A DNA stretch of 64,000 nt from Apricaphanius iberus. Lineage: Eukaryota; Chordata; Actinopteri; Cyprinodontiformes; Aphaniidae. Shown here one piece after another: positions 1 through 11,139 of the stretch. Both the position numbers and the translations under genes were made by a program. Where the stretch lies: positions 3,229,001 through 3,293,000 of the forward strand of contig JAPXFQ010001003.1 of the NCBI GenBank assembly GCA_028564705.1. Reading direction: 5' to 3'. The notes under the pieces are model-generated. The model was not told the origin of the DNA. It saw only the letters and a program-made list of their open reading frames with translations, and searched no databases. The first letter of the stretch is position 1. Each line of letters opens with the position of its first letter.

Positions 1-183
1 TATTGTAGTTTAAATTGCTCACGACAATCATGTTTACTTTTTGCAAACATTTAATTTTTAGGGCAGTTCTCTTTTCCTTTTATATCACAGTTTGAGCCTA
101 CCAAATGAAATGCTGTTATTCCTCTACTGATTTACACCTGACTTTCTACATGTGAGTTTGGTTCGTCCTTAATGCAAGTCCAG
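1..183 (+). other. vps25 intron, 3' end only
   Basis: AT-rich intronic sequence ending in the acceptor at 183. No exon is seen. The remainder of this intron and the first vps25 exons are outside the window. Confidence 0.7.
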
Positions 184-237
184 GAAAACTCTCAGTGGAA
201 GCTATTCAAGTTGTGTTTGAAGAGTTGAAGAAAAAAG
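184..237 (+). CDS. vps25: vps25 coding exon a
   Basis: The exon follows an acceptor ending in CAG (181-183) and stops before GTAAAT at 238. It encodes KLSVEAIQVVFEELKKK plus the first base of a Gly codon, a helical stretch in the first winged-helix domain of VPS25. The first two bases (GA) finish a codon begun in an exon outside the window. Confidence 0.9.
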
Positions 238-3200
238 GTAAATCCTTATCTGTCTTTATGGTCTTACAGTCTTATTGTTTGTCAGTTCCTGTAGTTTTTA
301 ACACGCTTGTTTTCTGTGACTTCTCTGGCTTCAGGTAACCTGGAATGGTTGGACAAAAATAAGTCCCGGTGTTTAGTCATGTGGAGACGACCGGAGGAAT
401 GGGGGAAGTTAATATACCAGTGGGTGAGTTACAGACTGTACGTTGTTGTCGCGTCTCTGGGACTGATTAAGTTAAAGGATCTCTTTACTTATAAAAGATT
501 AATGTTTCTCCTATCCCATGTTCTCGGGGCATTATTGTCCTTTCATTATGTCATGGAAACCTCAGACATTATCAGCGTTTTAAACCAGTCAGATCTTAAC
601 TACATCCGTCTTATCCGTGGGTGTATAAAGATTTAACCATTTGGTCAGTTTTCTGACATAAAATCAAATGTATTACTTTTTTCACAAGCTGAATTGATCG
701 GACTTTGCCTGATTTTTATTTTTTCTAACTAATTTTCAGTCCTGTGGCTAATCAAGACAACAGTCTGTGTTGTTCATTCCACACAAAAAAAGAGAATTGG
801 ACTGCGAATGAACTGCATCCTAAACTAATTTCTCTAAATTGTATTTTCCACATCACATCTTCATTTAAACAATTTAGAGTCTTACCCGCTTCAAAATCTT
901 ACTATTTTACTTATTGACCAAATGTGCTCTCACAAAAAACATAACAAACGGCAAATTCACCATTTGTTTGATCTCTAAACCACATCAAAGTCAGGTTAAA
1001 CTTGACCTGCAGTTCTTGAATTGAGTCTAAACATGTTAAGATAAAGGGGTCGCAGTTCACAAAGAGATCTTTAAAGAATCTGCCTTTATTTCCGGATGTT
1101 TAATTTTTTACTTAAAAAATCCAGGAGTTCACAACAGACGTCCTCTCAAGGCACTTTACAAGAAAAGCAGATGCAATTCAATCATACAAACATTCCAATC
1201 AGTTTAAAAGTTTACTATTTGAGGAATCTGAGCAGATTGCTTCGAGTCATTGACTTGCAGTTTTGCCCCATTGAGTTAGACTTTGAAAAACTGTTAGTTT
1301 TGATGCCACAAATCAGTTTCATTATTTGTTGATTCTACAGATGTGACTAGGACATTTTTTAAGTAGTTCATGATGATTTATGCTCATTATCCAGAATTTT
1401 ATAAAAATATGAGAAAGAATGATCTCCCTGTTTATCTATCTCTTTACAATCAATGCTTTCACTATTAAGGCCAAGGTAAACATTGATATTCATATTATAA
1501 GGTGAAAAAAAACTGATAACTCTAGAACTTTCAGCCTAGAAAGTTTTTTGTTTTGGTAACCAAGAATGCACAGGACCATCTAGAAAGTAAGCCAGACCTA
1601 ACACAGGATCTGAGTAATTCTCCTTAAGTTGATATGACAGATTTTTCATAGTTTATTTTTTTTTTTTATATCTGTGCTGAAATTCTCTTATGCCAGATTT
1701 CCAGCAACTCAACAGGAATCACCTCGTAACAGATAAAATACTACCAGATGTAATTCTGTTATTTTACATAGATTTGACTAAGTACTCTAAACAGGCTTTC
1801 TCTGCGGCACTCTGAGTAGCGCTCTAAAAAAATGTCTTTGATAAGTTTAAGACTCTTTTTATGCCTACAAAAAACGTATTTTCTCAAAAAAATCAAGTAC
1901 TAGAGAGATAATGATTTAAAATGCAGAAGAAAAGCTTCTGAAATCATATCAACTTATTAATAAAGGCTACTGAAAACATTAAAATACGTTCTTGCTTCTT
2001 AATGACAAAGTATAGAGACATGAGGAGACTTTTAAACTGTGGCATCAGAACAAGAGCATTAAAGTAGAACTGGCATGAAATTCCAGTATATCCTTTGATA
2101 TAGTATTAAGTACCTTAATACTATATCGAAGGATCGCTTGCCGTAATTCAGCCTTGTTGTAGAATTGCAGGTGTGACGAGTTGGCACTTCTGTGAGCATT
2201 AGCACAGAGCAACCGGGTTTTGGAGGGCGGGGCCTAGGCTATGTGCTTCTGTGGTCAATGAGTCTCTAACGATATTTCGAATGTTCAACTATCATATATA
2301 ATCTTTTTTCCCCAAATAAAAGCATACTAGCACCAATGCTACATAATCAAACTGGAGTATTAGCTGTGAAGCTAATTCTGAATGTTAGCTATGAAGCTAA
2401 TTGAAAAGCGAACAACTCAAACAATGCCATAGTGTCTACTAATAGCTGAATGACATTATTGAGGAAATATGCTTACTTGTACAGGGATATTTGCTGGTTC
2501 ACGGAGAGTTGGTATTAATCCTGGTAGTAGTTGAAGACGATCTGTGAATCCACTGCTGTATTGTCCCAAGTTGGAAAAACAGTCCTAGAAATGTTTGCCA
2601 CAAACTACCACACCTGCAAATCAGGTCCGGTTCTATCAATAGAAGGGTTTTTGTAGGGTAACTGAAGGTTTAGCATTCATTGTAATGATAGTTGTTCACT
2701 TATTGCCGTTTACATTCTACATGTTATCTTTGAGATGAGGGGGAAAAAAAACATGTAAAATCAGGGCACTCTGAAACTAAACAAAGATATGTAGATAGCA
2801 TTGTAGTGTCATCTCTGTCTTGTCTCTTAAGAGTTGAAAACCACACTGTTACAAAACATTACATTTCAGAGATATGTTTAATGTCAGCAGAGAGAACAAT
2901 TTATTTAAGATAGTCAGAAAGCACTCATTTATGCAGTTGTTGGCCTTGAATCCTGAGTTAGGCAGCTATAAAGATCACCGGTCCTCCTATACATTTTTAT
3001 ATATATAATTATATATTAAAATGAAGAAGTGTTATTGATATTTAAAAAAAATAGATTAAACGTGTTTTGATGTTAAGACTGTGAAAAAAATCTAGATTTG
3101 TGTCTGAAATTATTTTAATATTCTTACTTAATGTAATTTTACTTATACCCCATATTCACCCATCTTTTCTTATGCTTTAAATGCAGGCAATATTTGTATG

Positions 3201-6200
3201 TTTCTCATATGTTTTTATGATTGCAGTTTTTGTTGACACCCCCCAGTTTTTGTACCAGTTATTTCTGGCATAAGTAAAATGAAACCAGTAAAGTTATAGC
3301 ATTAAAAAAGTGAATACTTTTTAATACAAACTCAAATATCTTCTGTAGTTTATGCCAGCCTCCTCTGTTTTCCATTAGTCTGGAGTACTGAGTGTAAAAA
3401 CTAATCCAGGTCTGGCCGGTTTTATGTTTGAATCAAACAAAACTTGAAGCTTATACAGAAGAACACAATACCCACAATGTTACATGATTGTGGCAGCATC
3501 ATGCTGTGGAGTTTCTTGACTTTGGATTAAACTGCTTTAAATCAGATTTGAAGAATTTGCAAGGAAGAGTGGTAAACATTTGGTATTGGATTATACTTTT
3601 AACAAAGAAGACGGAATGTTCTTCAACAATCCTTTCAGTTTCCACATAAAAGGAACCAGGTTGATGCACCTTTTTTTAATTATTATTAACCCCTGTTCAT
3701 GTTAGTGGTTGGGTGCCAAGAAAACAAACAAAGTGACTGGCTATAAAGACGTGATGAACATTTCCAAGAGAATTAGCGGGCAAAATCCCTAATATATATA
3801 GGCACTTAAGTGTCTGAAGACAGGAAGAGGTTTATAGGGAGGATTAAAATCTCTATTGATGACAATAGAGCACCGTGGAATGTAGCCAGAGAACTATTAA
3901 ATCCTCACTCTGACTGCAAAGTTGGGTAGGTCCCCATTGAGGTCTCAGTGTCCTTATTGATTTATGGAAGTGTAGTCACTGTTGTACAATTTCAGTTGTC
4001 CTGTGACTTGCGAAATTAAATGGTGTCTAGTCTCTGGTGAAAGATGGAATACCACCTTCTTTATCCAGTCTTGGAGAAACATTTAATGTTTAAAGTAGAA
4101 GCAGCTGTCAGGATAGGACTTAAGACGGATGCAGGTACAACAGTGTGCATAGTCAGGGTGCTGTGGGTCACCGTTTGAGATGCCTGAATCTGAGTGTCCA
4201 GGTTTAATCTCCTTATCACCCGCAAGGTCTTTCGTGTTTCACGTTCTTTTTAGGGGGATTTCGAAATTATACATAAAATATGCTGTTTCGTTCCACCCAA
4301 TCTTGTAATTCAGTGTGAAAAAGATAAACAATGAGATCACAAAAGATTCACCTATAAACGCCATGTTAAAAGTAGAAAATGTTTATCGTCGTGGGATTTT
4401 TTTCACATTACAAATGCCTGCCTTGTTAGATCTATTGCATGCAGCACCAGATTCTTATTTTCCTGCATCACCGATGCTTCTATCTTCCTTTTGTCCAAGG
4501 GTGCTTGAACCAGGTAACGAAAAGGGTAATCCTGCGTATTTTAAACTTTTCCTATACACTCAGTAGCTTCCCATTGCAGTGTGCTTATAAACAAACCCAG
4601 TGTTAATAAGTCAACATCATTGTTTTGGCACCCCGATTGTATAATTATGCATATTTCCAGCAACAAACTGTAAAATAGCAGCCATCGTTATGTATCTAAT
4701 CTATATGGGTCGAGGTAATGCGTCACACCATGTGGGTTTTTGGACAATATAAACAGCAAATGGATTTTTGTCCATTTTATATGGGTCAACAATATTATTG
4801 TTGTTGGTGTTAACGCTCTTTGAAGTTGGCTGCGCTACAGAAAAATGTGTTATGCTAACATGACCCTGTCTCAGTGCTCATTGTGCATAAAATGTCATAA
4901 TTAGTAACGATTCTCTTTTTTTCCTGAGATTTTATATATTTTTATCAGCAGAAACCAATAAAATGATCATAATTTTCTCTCTTATTTTCAATATGCTTTG
5001 GATTTTTTTTAGCAATGGTGAGCTAAAATGTTTAAGTATGCAGTGGCAATATATGGTGATTTTTTTTTTTTTTTTTTTTTTTTATGTTGCTAGCAGGAAC
5101 CAGTAGGCTCTCTTCTTTCATAGGTATTTTATGTGTTGGAATTCTCTCTTTAAATCTTTCTGAGTTTTCAACAGTAAAAGAAAGCACCACATTAGATTAA
5201 TTTTCATCAAACTTTTTACCACCTCAATTATTAGAAACTCTTATTTAAAAAAATGGTAGAAAAGCTCTCAAATATATATTCCCAGCCTTCCTGTGACTTT
5301 CCAACCCCTAACACCAGTTTAGTTCTCTGAAAAATTAAATTTGACATCTTTATCTCCATTACTGTCATCATCTCTGTGCATCAACAAGAAAATAAACGTT
5401 ATCCAGCCGTGTCTGTCACAGTTTCAGTTGTTGTAATCATTGCTCTGGCCACAGATATGGGCAGGTTTAGGTATGCAGCCATTTGTTCTAATTTTCTGAT
5501 TGAGTGTTAAAGAATGGCTGAAAGTCAGATTTGCACCCCACAGAAAGAGAAACTCTTTCATTACAAGCTATTAGAACTTCTGGTCATCTTGTCAAAAGTA
5601 AAGTTTGATGAAAAAAAATGTTTCATGTATTTTTGCAGTGCCAATACTTGGTGCCGTCCAAGGTTTTGTAAAGAAAAACAAAAATACCAGGAAGCCAATA
5701 AGTAGAGAGCCCTCCACAAACTTTTAAGATGCATTTGTTTATTCCTTGATGAATGCCATATTTCTGTATGGGATGGCTCTCTTCATATTTTTCATTCTAG
5801 AAGCACATTCAAATGTCTCTCTACAGCCTATTTCACCTGCTTCTAACTATTCCTTTCCTGTGCTTTATTGTCAAGTATTTTGTTAAGAGTTAAATAAAAG
5901 GGGCAAAGTTATTCCGTCTGAAAAAGTCAAAACAAAAAAGATGATTTAACATTTGTATTGGATTTTTCACAAAACCACCTGCTAGTTAGAACAGCGAAAG
6001 AAATCCAAATTGGGTCTGACGTGTGCAGAGGCTTGTAAAAGAAGGTATTCTTAAAAGAGAAGAATCCTCATTTTAAGCAGTGTGCTTATCTTAAGTGTCG
6101 TTTTATGTGACTACCTATTTACTGTTTCCACAGGTGTCCAAAAATGGGATGAACAACTCCGTGTTTACACTTTATGAACTCACCAATGGTGATGACACAA

Positions 6201-7556
6201 ATGGTGAAGGTATGGCATCATTCTCCATTTTCTATGGGTTTTATTTGGTCATTTTGCCTCCTTGTGATTTCGTACTACAGCGGGACATTTCATACCAACA
6301 ATGTCTCGATTCGCACCCGACTTGGCAAGCAATGGTTTGAAGTGTTCACTCCAGTTTAAGCAGTCTGCTGTAGAAATGTCATTATGTGACTAAGTTTTAG
6401 CTAAGATCCTAATTTTCTGTATTTCATGTCCCCAAAAAACGAACAGAACCACAATAAAAGCAATAATATGTGGAGAAATCATGTACAATTCAAATATATT
6501 TGACATTACAGTAATTTTCTGAATATGTATTTCTATAATTCAACAAAAGGCTGAGCTTTGAGGAGAAACTGACAGTTAATGGTTCAAAACATGGGTACAA
6601 AATTAAAGTAGGACTTACAACTGCTGCCATGGATCTAAAAACAAACTTTTATATAATATTAGCTTCACACGGTGGTGCTCCTTCATATTGTACAAAAAAG
6701 ACTTTTCCAGAGATCGTGCTTCCGGCACCATAACTTACACAGAAATATTGTTCTTTGAATGTACCTTTTTACATTCAAAGAACAACCATCTAGTTAATGC
6801 CTGATTTAGAGCTGCATTTCACTAAACTAGAATGTAATAAAAAAGTTTATTTATTTCAGTACTTAAATACAAAAAGTGAAACTCGTATATAGATTTATTT
6901 GACACTGTGACGTGTTTCAGGAATTTATTTCTGTTATTTTTGGCAGTTATGGCATTCATCTATAGAAGACCTCAAATTCAGTTTCTCACCATTTATGCAT
7001 CAAAAATAAAATATTTTTTTGATTCAGAAATATCTTGTTGTAGCATGGGGAGGACTGCTGACTCTTCTATAGGTCAGTAAATATTAACACATTCCACAAA
7101 GAAGTAAAGCCACAAGAGAAGCTACTAAAGAATCTGGTTCTTGGCAGAGTGCCCTATAAAAGCATAATAATGGGAAATTCAGTGGAAGGAAAACTATGGT
7201 TGGAAGAGAGGCTTGTGAAGCAAAGTACCTTCAAGAGTCTTGGTAAGGTCGGACTGCAGCTGGAGTCAGCGGCCCCACATGTCTTGTCATGTAACCCCAG
7301 AAACCAGAAGGTTTAACCGACAAAGCTTACTTTAAAAATATAAATTGAATCTGACAAATGAGCCTCATTCGAAAGCATATTCTGTTTAACTGATTATCCA
7401 TGTACGAGTTTCACTGAATTGCTGATTCTTCTTTATTCTACAGAGTTCCATGGTTTAGAGGACTGGATGCTGCAGCGATCCCTGCAGGCTTTACAAACAG
7501 AAGGAAAAGCAGAGATCATCACCATGGATGACGGAAAAGGTGTCAAATTTTTCTAA
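184..7556 (+). CDS. vps25: vps25, ESCRT-II subunit, 3' four coding exons (5' partial)
   Basis: VPS25 is the small winged-helix subunit of ESCRT-II (two copies with VPS22 and VPS36). It links ESCRT-II to the ESCRT-III subunit VPS20/CHMP6 on endosomes during sorting of ubiquitinated cargo. Coding segments seen: 184-237, 335-423, 6134-6209, 7444-7556, all with GT-AG borders and matching phases. The joined frame gives 109 residues after one split codon, the same as the corresponding part of human VPS25 (176 aa in all). Landmarks are VEAIQVVFEELKKKG, MWRRPEEWGKLIYQW, NNSVFTLYELTNG and the ending GKGVKFF followed by TAA. This covers the end of the first winged helix and all of the second. The first coding exons lie left of the window. 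The wnk4 gene follows on the same strand, as in mammals. Identification is very secure; the exact phase of the first visible base is inferred. Confidence 0.96.
335..423 (+). CDS. vps25: vps25 coding exon b
   Basis: This exon lies only 97 bp after the previous one, between acceptor TTCAG and donor GTGAGT. It encodes NLEWLDKNKSRCLVMW and then RRPEEWGKLIYQW. The RRPEEWGKLIYQW block is a strongly conserved VPS25 signature. The exon ends in phase 0. Confidence 0.95.
2090..2134. repeat. near-perfect palindrome, 21-bp arms
   Basis: The arms 2090-2110 and 2114-2134 are inverted copies with one mismatch (T against C) around a 3-base loop TAC. The sequence is AT-rich and lies in a vps25 intron. It could be a small foldback element or the residue of one. 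No function is evident. Confidence 0.8.
2360..2402. repeat. 18-bp direct repeat pair
   Basis: TTAGCTGTGAAGCTAATT (2360-2377) recurs as TTAGCTATGAAGCTAATT (2385-2402), 25 bp apart with one difference. Each copy is also a short inverted repeat (TTAGCT with AGCTAA). It is probably a local duplication. Confidence 0.65.
3455..3560 (+). mobile_element. possible Tc1/mariner relic
   Basis: The block GTGGCAGCATCATGCTGTGG and its upstream context resemble the segment of fish Tc1-like transposase genes that encodes the conserved catalytic region. Only about 100 bp can be followed and no reading frame survives. Confidence 0.4.
5060..5083. repeat. poly-T run (24)
   Basis: An uninterrupted homopolymer in the vps25 intron. 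Its length is likely to be polymorphic or miscalled. Confidence 0.85.
6134..6209 (+). CDS. vps25: vps25 coding exon c
   Basis: It follows acceptor TTTCCACAG and ends before GTATGG. It encodes VSKNGMNNSVFTLYELTNG and then DDTNGE, the start of the second winged-helix domain that contacts CHMP6/VPS20. A 5.7-kb intron separates it from the upstream exon. Confidence 0.95.
6210..7443 (+). other. vps25 last intron (1.2 kb)
   Basis: AT-rich intron between the last two vps25 coding exons. It contains a perfect 16-bp hairpin at 6748-6785. Nothing else was recognised. Confidence 0.75.
6748..6785. repeat. perfect 16-bp hairpin
   Basis: TTGTTCTTTGAATGTA (6748-6763) and its exact reverse complement (6770-6785) flank a 6-base loop. 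The arms are too short for a typical miRNA precursor unless weaker pairing extends outward. It may be a foldback remnant. Confidence 0.8.
7444..7556 (+). CDS. vps25: vps25 terminal coding exon
   Basis: It follows acceptor TTCTACAG and encodes EFHGLEDWMLQRSLQALQ, then TEGKAEIITMDDGKGVKFF and a TAA stop at 7554-7556. The GVKFF terminus is the usual end of VPS25. The central LEDWMLQRSLQALQ helix differs from the mammalian sequence at several positions but has the same length. Confidence 0.95.
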
Positions 7557-7720
7557 CGCGGTGCTTGAATCACACTCCGACCGGGAAACGAGGCGGATCT
7601 TTAGGATGGGTGGCACCTCGATGCAGAGGCCCGTCGATGCTGGTTCTTTAATTGTTGTTTTAGTTGCCTTTTGGTTCACGGCCTTCTCTTTCTGGAAGAC
7701 CATTATTGTTTGTAGGGGGA

Positions 7721-7726
7721 AATAAA
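7721..7726 (+). promoter_or_regulatory. vps25: vps25 polyadenylation signal
   Basis: A canonical AATAAA lies about 165 bp after the vps25 stop codon and is followed by a GT-rich stretch (around 7735-7750). It implies a short 3' UTR. Cleavage was not tested. Confidence 0.65.
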
Positions 7727-8279
7727 CACATCAGAGGTGAGACTGTGTTTTTAAAATTAGGTGACATTTGCTGCCATTTAAACATGCAATGAGTATCAGG
7801 GGACTAAACACTATAATGTCTTGATTATTATTATTTTTTTAGGGGGAACCTTCCCCCACTGGCTGTAACTCAACTCCTTTCGTTTAGGCTTTAAATGCAA
7901 CTAGTTGCTACATTTTCTCTGTCAACAAGTTTACTCTGTATGATTAGCTCTGGACCTTGGCTCGGCTGCTGTTTTCTGTTCCCAGCCAGAATTCCCAAAG
8001 AAATCCCAGAACACAACACCAGAGGGACTATTTTTACTTTCTGAATAAATGCTTCCAGAGGAGGAACACCGCAGAGAGCCTTGAGGCAATCCCCGCTTGA
8101 CCCGACTGAGTGAGATGATACTGGACTTTGTGTACAGATTGCTGTCATCCTGTTGTACTGTAGCTTATGTGATGCTCCTGTTCTCTTTCCCTCTGTTCTT
8201 TTTCATATCTTAGAGGAAAATAAATTAGACGTTTATTAAATATGCTTAATTTTTTCTTGTTTTTCTTGGTGTCAAAAAA

Positions 8280-8480
8280 TCTTGACTCCATTCTGAACCC
8301 ACTCCAAAGCAAAAGCCCAAACATCATCCTGAACTTGCCATTCCATAATGAAACACGGTGATGGCAGCATTATGCTTTTCTTTAGCAAGTATAGAGAAGC
8401 TGGTTGGAGTTGATGGGAAGATGGAGGTGGTCATAGAAGAAAAGCTGTTAGAGGCTGGGAAGGGTTGTGTCCAGAATGCA
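8280..8480 (+). mobile_element. Tc1-like transposon fragment
   Basis: Blocks such as GATGGCAGCATTATGCTTTT and GCTGGTTGGAGTTGATGGGA, in order, match my recollection of the internal transposase region of high-copy fish Tc1-like elements. The frame is broken and no terminal inverted repeats are seen. Confidence 0.6.
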
Positions 8481-9503
8481 CATCCTGCGTAAACATACTC
8501 ATAGCTGCAATTTAATACTTTGTATCAAATAATATTCAAATATTTACAAGTTTGAAGCAGTTGATAATTGTAAAGATGTAAAAATTGATAAGAGATTACC
8601 ATTATATATGACTGACCTTGACCTATTTTGCACCGAAGATAATTAGTGAAGATTCTGTAGCCTTTATAGGAAGAAGCATACCCTAAAATACTTGAATCTG
8701 GATTTTCTGTGAAAGGTTGCATTAGAGGGTCTTATCTACATACCAAACCTTGCAGATTTTTATTGCAAGGTTTGCATTTATGGAAAATGTATACTATTGC
8801 AAGACATAAAACTTATAACTGCAACAGCTCTAAAGTGTTTCAGATAAATGTTTCTGTCAGTTTGACAGTTTTCCTTTTTTACTGACTGCGTTTTCTTTCA
8901 AGCAGTGAGCATTTTTAGAAGTAGATTTATTTCATTTAGTCTTATTTGGATGTTTGTTCTTTTTCAAAAGCATTACTTTCAGATGCTGTTAATCTTTTGT
9001 CGTCAGCCCTTGAGGATGGAAATGTCTTTAACTCAGAATGCTGCAGGTCAGGTGCAAGGACTGGACAGAATAATAGTATGAAAAGCACACAAGTCGAATG
9101 AAAAACAAACTCGGGCAGTCTGCAGAAATGATAACCAACAGGACAGAAAACAGTACAAGAAAATGGTTATTTGGAAAGAAAATAGAAACTGGTGCAGTCT
9201 TAAATGCCACAGGCCTTGCTGAATACATTTGTCGTGATGGAGCTCTTTCTGGCTGCAGCTGTGCTGAATGACGGCACACTGCAAATATTCTCCCATCATG
9301 TGTTATGAGGATGATACAGCTCCAGGGAGTCGTGTATATGTGTAACAGTGTTTCTGATTGTTTGCTGATAAAAACCCTCTAAGTGCACCTGTGTCACAGG
9401 TGAAGCCCAGTGTGCCCTAGGATGATGGTGGTTTCCTGTTATAGAGCGTGGTAACTGCTCCGCCGCCGTATGGCTCCCCCTGCAGGCCGGCCGCGCTCCC
9501 ATT

Positions 9504-9531
9504 CCCCCCCCCCCCCCCCCCCCCCCCCCCC
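9504..9531. repeat. poly-C run (28)
   Basis: An uninterrupted C28 tract next to a CCGGCCGCGC patch, about 1 kb upstream of the wnk4 start codon. The G-rich complement could form quadruplex structure. The length may be approximate because homopolymers are error-prone. Confidence 0.8.
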
Positions 9532-10019
9532 TGGGAGCTGCTTATCTCTCCCATTCAGGTTAATAAAATGAGTTCAGATTTGACTGGATGTGGATTTTAC
9601 GCACAAACATTAAAACTATAAGATGCTTGTGGCACCTTTTAACAAATCCTTTGTCTTCTGAAGTTATACGGAACTTTTCCATTTCAAAATAATCCATACA
9701 TTGGGCATTTAATTAAATAAGTTTCAACTTATGTTTGGGTTTTCGTTAATTAAAGGCCAGCGTATAATTTGCGTGGCCTCATATATAATATTTTACATAT
9801 ATACGTTTGTTTATTGTTCAGCTTAGCTTAGTTTTTTTTAATTAAGTTATTTTACTAGTGATGTTTTTGTTAAATCTCACTTTATCTATTTATGTACTTT
9901 TTTTAAGATGATAATTTTATTTTATTAATAATTTCCCTTTAATCGACTTTGTTTTTGTTTGTTTTTTAGTCTTATTTTATTTTTCATTATTTTAATGACC
10001 AGAATGTAATTGCTCCCTC

Positions 10020-10242
10020 TGGAAGGATTTCTCTGCGCGTCAGAGACTGCTGTGGGCGGAGTTGAAGCGATCAGGACGCACAGCCCACTGGAGCTTTGTT
10101 GATATTGCCTGCTTAGTCCTTTAACAGGAGGTTATGTCTTCAGGTCTAAGGAAAGACAAGAGGTTGAACAAGGGAACTAAAGGTTTTTAATATGCGTTGA
10201 ATTTTTGCATCGCTTTTATGGGTGACGCCTTTACACACACGA
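10020..10242 (+). promoter_or_regulatory. candidate wnk4 promoter / non-coding first exon
   Basis: This stretch is richer in G and C than its surroundings and contains a GC-box-like GGGCGGAG (about 10055) and TGCGCGTCAG (about 10034). It ends at a good donor, GTAAGT at 10243. A matching acceptor TTTCCACATTTAG lies at 10464-10476, just before the coding exon. A non-coding first exon is inferred from these sites; there is no TATA box I would defend. Confidence 0.35.
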
Positions 10243-10314
10243 GTAAGTACATACATACACTTTCCTTTGTGCATACTTTGTCAATGAAGTTATATTTGTT
10301 TTGCTTTAAAATGT

Positions 10315-10320
<6 letters not shown>

Positions 10321-10380
<60 letters not shown>
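10321..10380. repeat. (AT)30 microsatellite
   Basis: Sixty bases of uninterrupted AT dinucleotide about 130 bp before the wnk4 start codon, inside the inferred 5' UTR intron. The Tyr-Ile repeat proteins read across it are artefacts of the repeat. Confidence 0.9.
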
Positions 10381-10383
<3 letters not shown>

Positions 10384-10509
10384 ATCTCAACCCAGACCTT
10401 GCGTTTGGCCAATGAAATGTGAAATAAAACTTGACTCTGCTTGTCCAAATGTGCCAACTGTCATTTCCACATTTAGGCTCTAAATCTGGAAGGCATTGAA
10501 GCTGCCACA

Positions 10510-11139
10510 ATGTCTAACGCAGAGGTAGCGATCCCAGGACGAGGCTTTCCTGGCCTCTCCGTGGACATGAAGGACGACTGCTTATCCCGCTCCGTGCTCA
10601 GGACGCACGGTTTGAGCGCGCGGAGGAACTCCTACTGCCTGCAGAAAATCACCATGGACATTGATTCACCCCTATACAGCAGCGCCCTCTCCAAAGCCCT
10701 GTCCTGCTCGGCTGAGAATATCCTGACGCTTGCAGAGTCCAGAGTGGAAGAGGAAAAAGGAGACGAGTCTCCGCAGCAGCTGTCTCCCGTTTCCAGCCAG
10801 GTCGCCAGCACCGACGCGCCCTCAAGCTGCAAGGAGCCCGACCCAGTGGAGTCTTCCGGAGGAAACTGGCCCTCGGAACGCAGATCCAAAGCTCACGATG
10901 CCAGCTCGGACTCTGACAACGAGCTTCAGAACAGAAAAAACAAGATCCTGTCCCGCATCACCTTTGACACCCAGTGGGAGCAAGATGAAAAGGAGGACGT
11001 GGAGACCAAAGCAGTGGCAACCTCTCCTGATGGAAGATATCTTAAATTCAACATAGAGATCGGGAGGGGTTCCTTCAAGACTGTGTATAAAGGTTTAGAC
11101 ACGGAAACAACAGTGGAGGTGGCGTGGTGTGAGCTACAG
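10510..11139 (+). CDS. wnk4: wnk4 coding exon 1 (residues 1-210)
   Basis: It encodes the N-terminal region and the first kinase strands, ending at VEVAWCELQ before donor GTGGGT. The start [15 protein letters not shown] has an in-frame TAG 36 bp upstream. RRNS at 38-41 fits the RRxS pattern of the N-terminal phosphorylation sites known in mammalian WNK4. [19 protein letters not shown] leads into [11 protein letters not shown], where Lys190 is the displaced catalytic lysine; Cys207 replaces the ordinary strand-3 lysine, which defines the WNK family. The N-terminus is Ser/Glu-rich and poorly conserved otherwise. Confidence 0.95.

Larger units (their letters stand above)
424..6133 (+). other. vps25 intron (5.7 kb)
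   Basis: AT-rich non-coding sequence. It holds a 45-bp near-perfect palindrome (2090-2134), a paired 18-bp direct repeat (2360-2402), a possible Tc1 relic (about 3455-3560) and a run of 24 T (5060-5083). I see no other gene; the short open frames here have no recognisable protein. Confidence 0.75.
7727..10476. other. vps25-wnk4 intergenic region
   Basis: About 2.7 kb between the vps25 polyadenylation signal and the wnk4 start exon. It contains a Tc1 relic (8280-8480), a locally GC-rich patch (9445-9560) with a 28-base C run, a candidate wnk4 promoter or 5' UTR stretch (10020-10242) and a (AT)30 tract. Open frames on the minus strand at 9028-9502 have no recognisable protein. Confidence 0.65.

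Noticed and set aside
4315..4566. 83-codon frame in the vps25 intron
   Set aside because: No recognisable domain, no splice sites, and it lies within an intron of a well-defined gene.
9028..9502. Overlapping minus-strand frames in the intergenic region
   Set aside because: No protein similarity and no promoter or splice evidence; length is within chance for the region.
10187..10510. Minus-strand and plus-strand frames with long Tyr-Ile repeats
   Set aside because: They are translations of the (AT)30 tract; the same artefact appears at 41369-41710.
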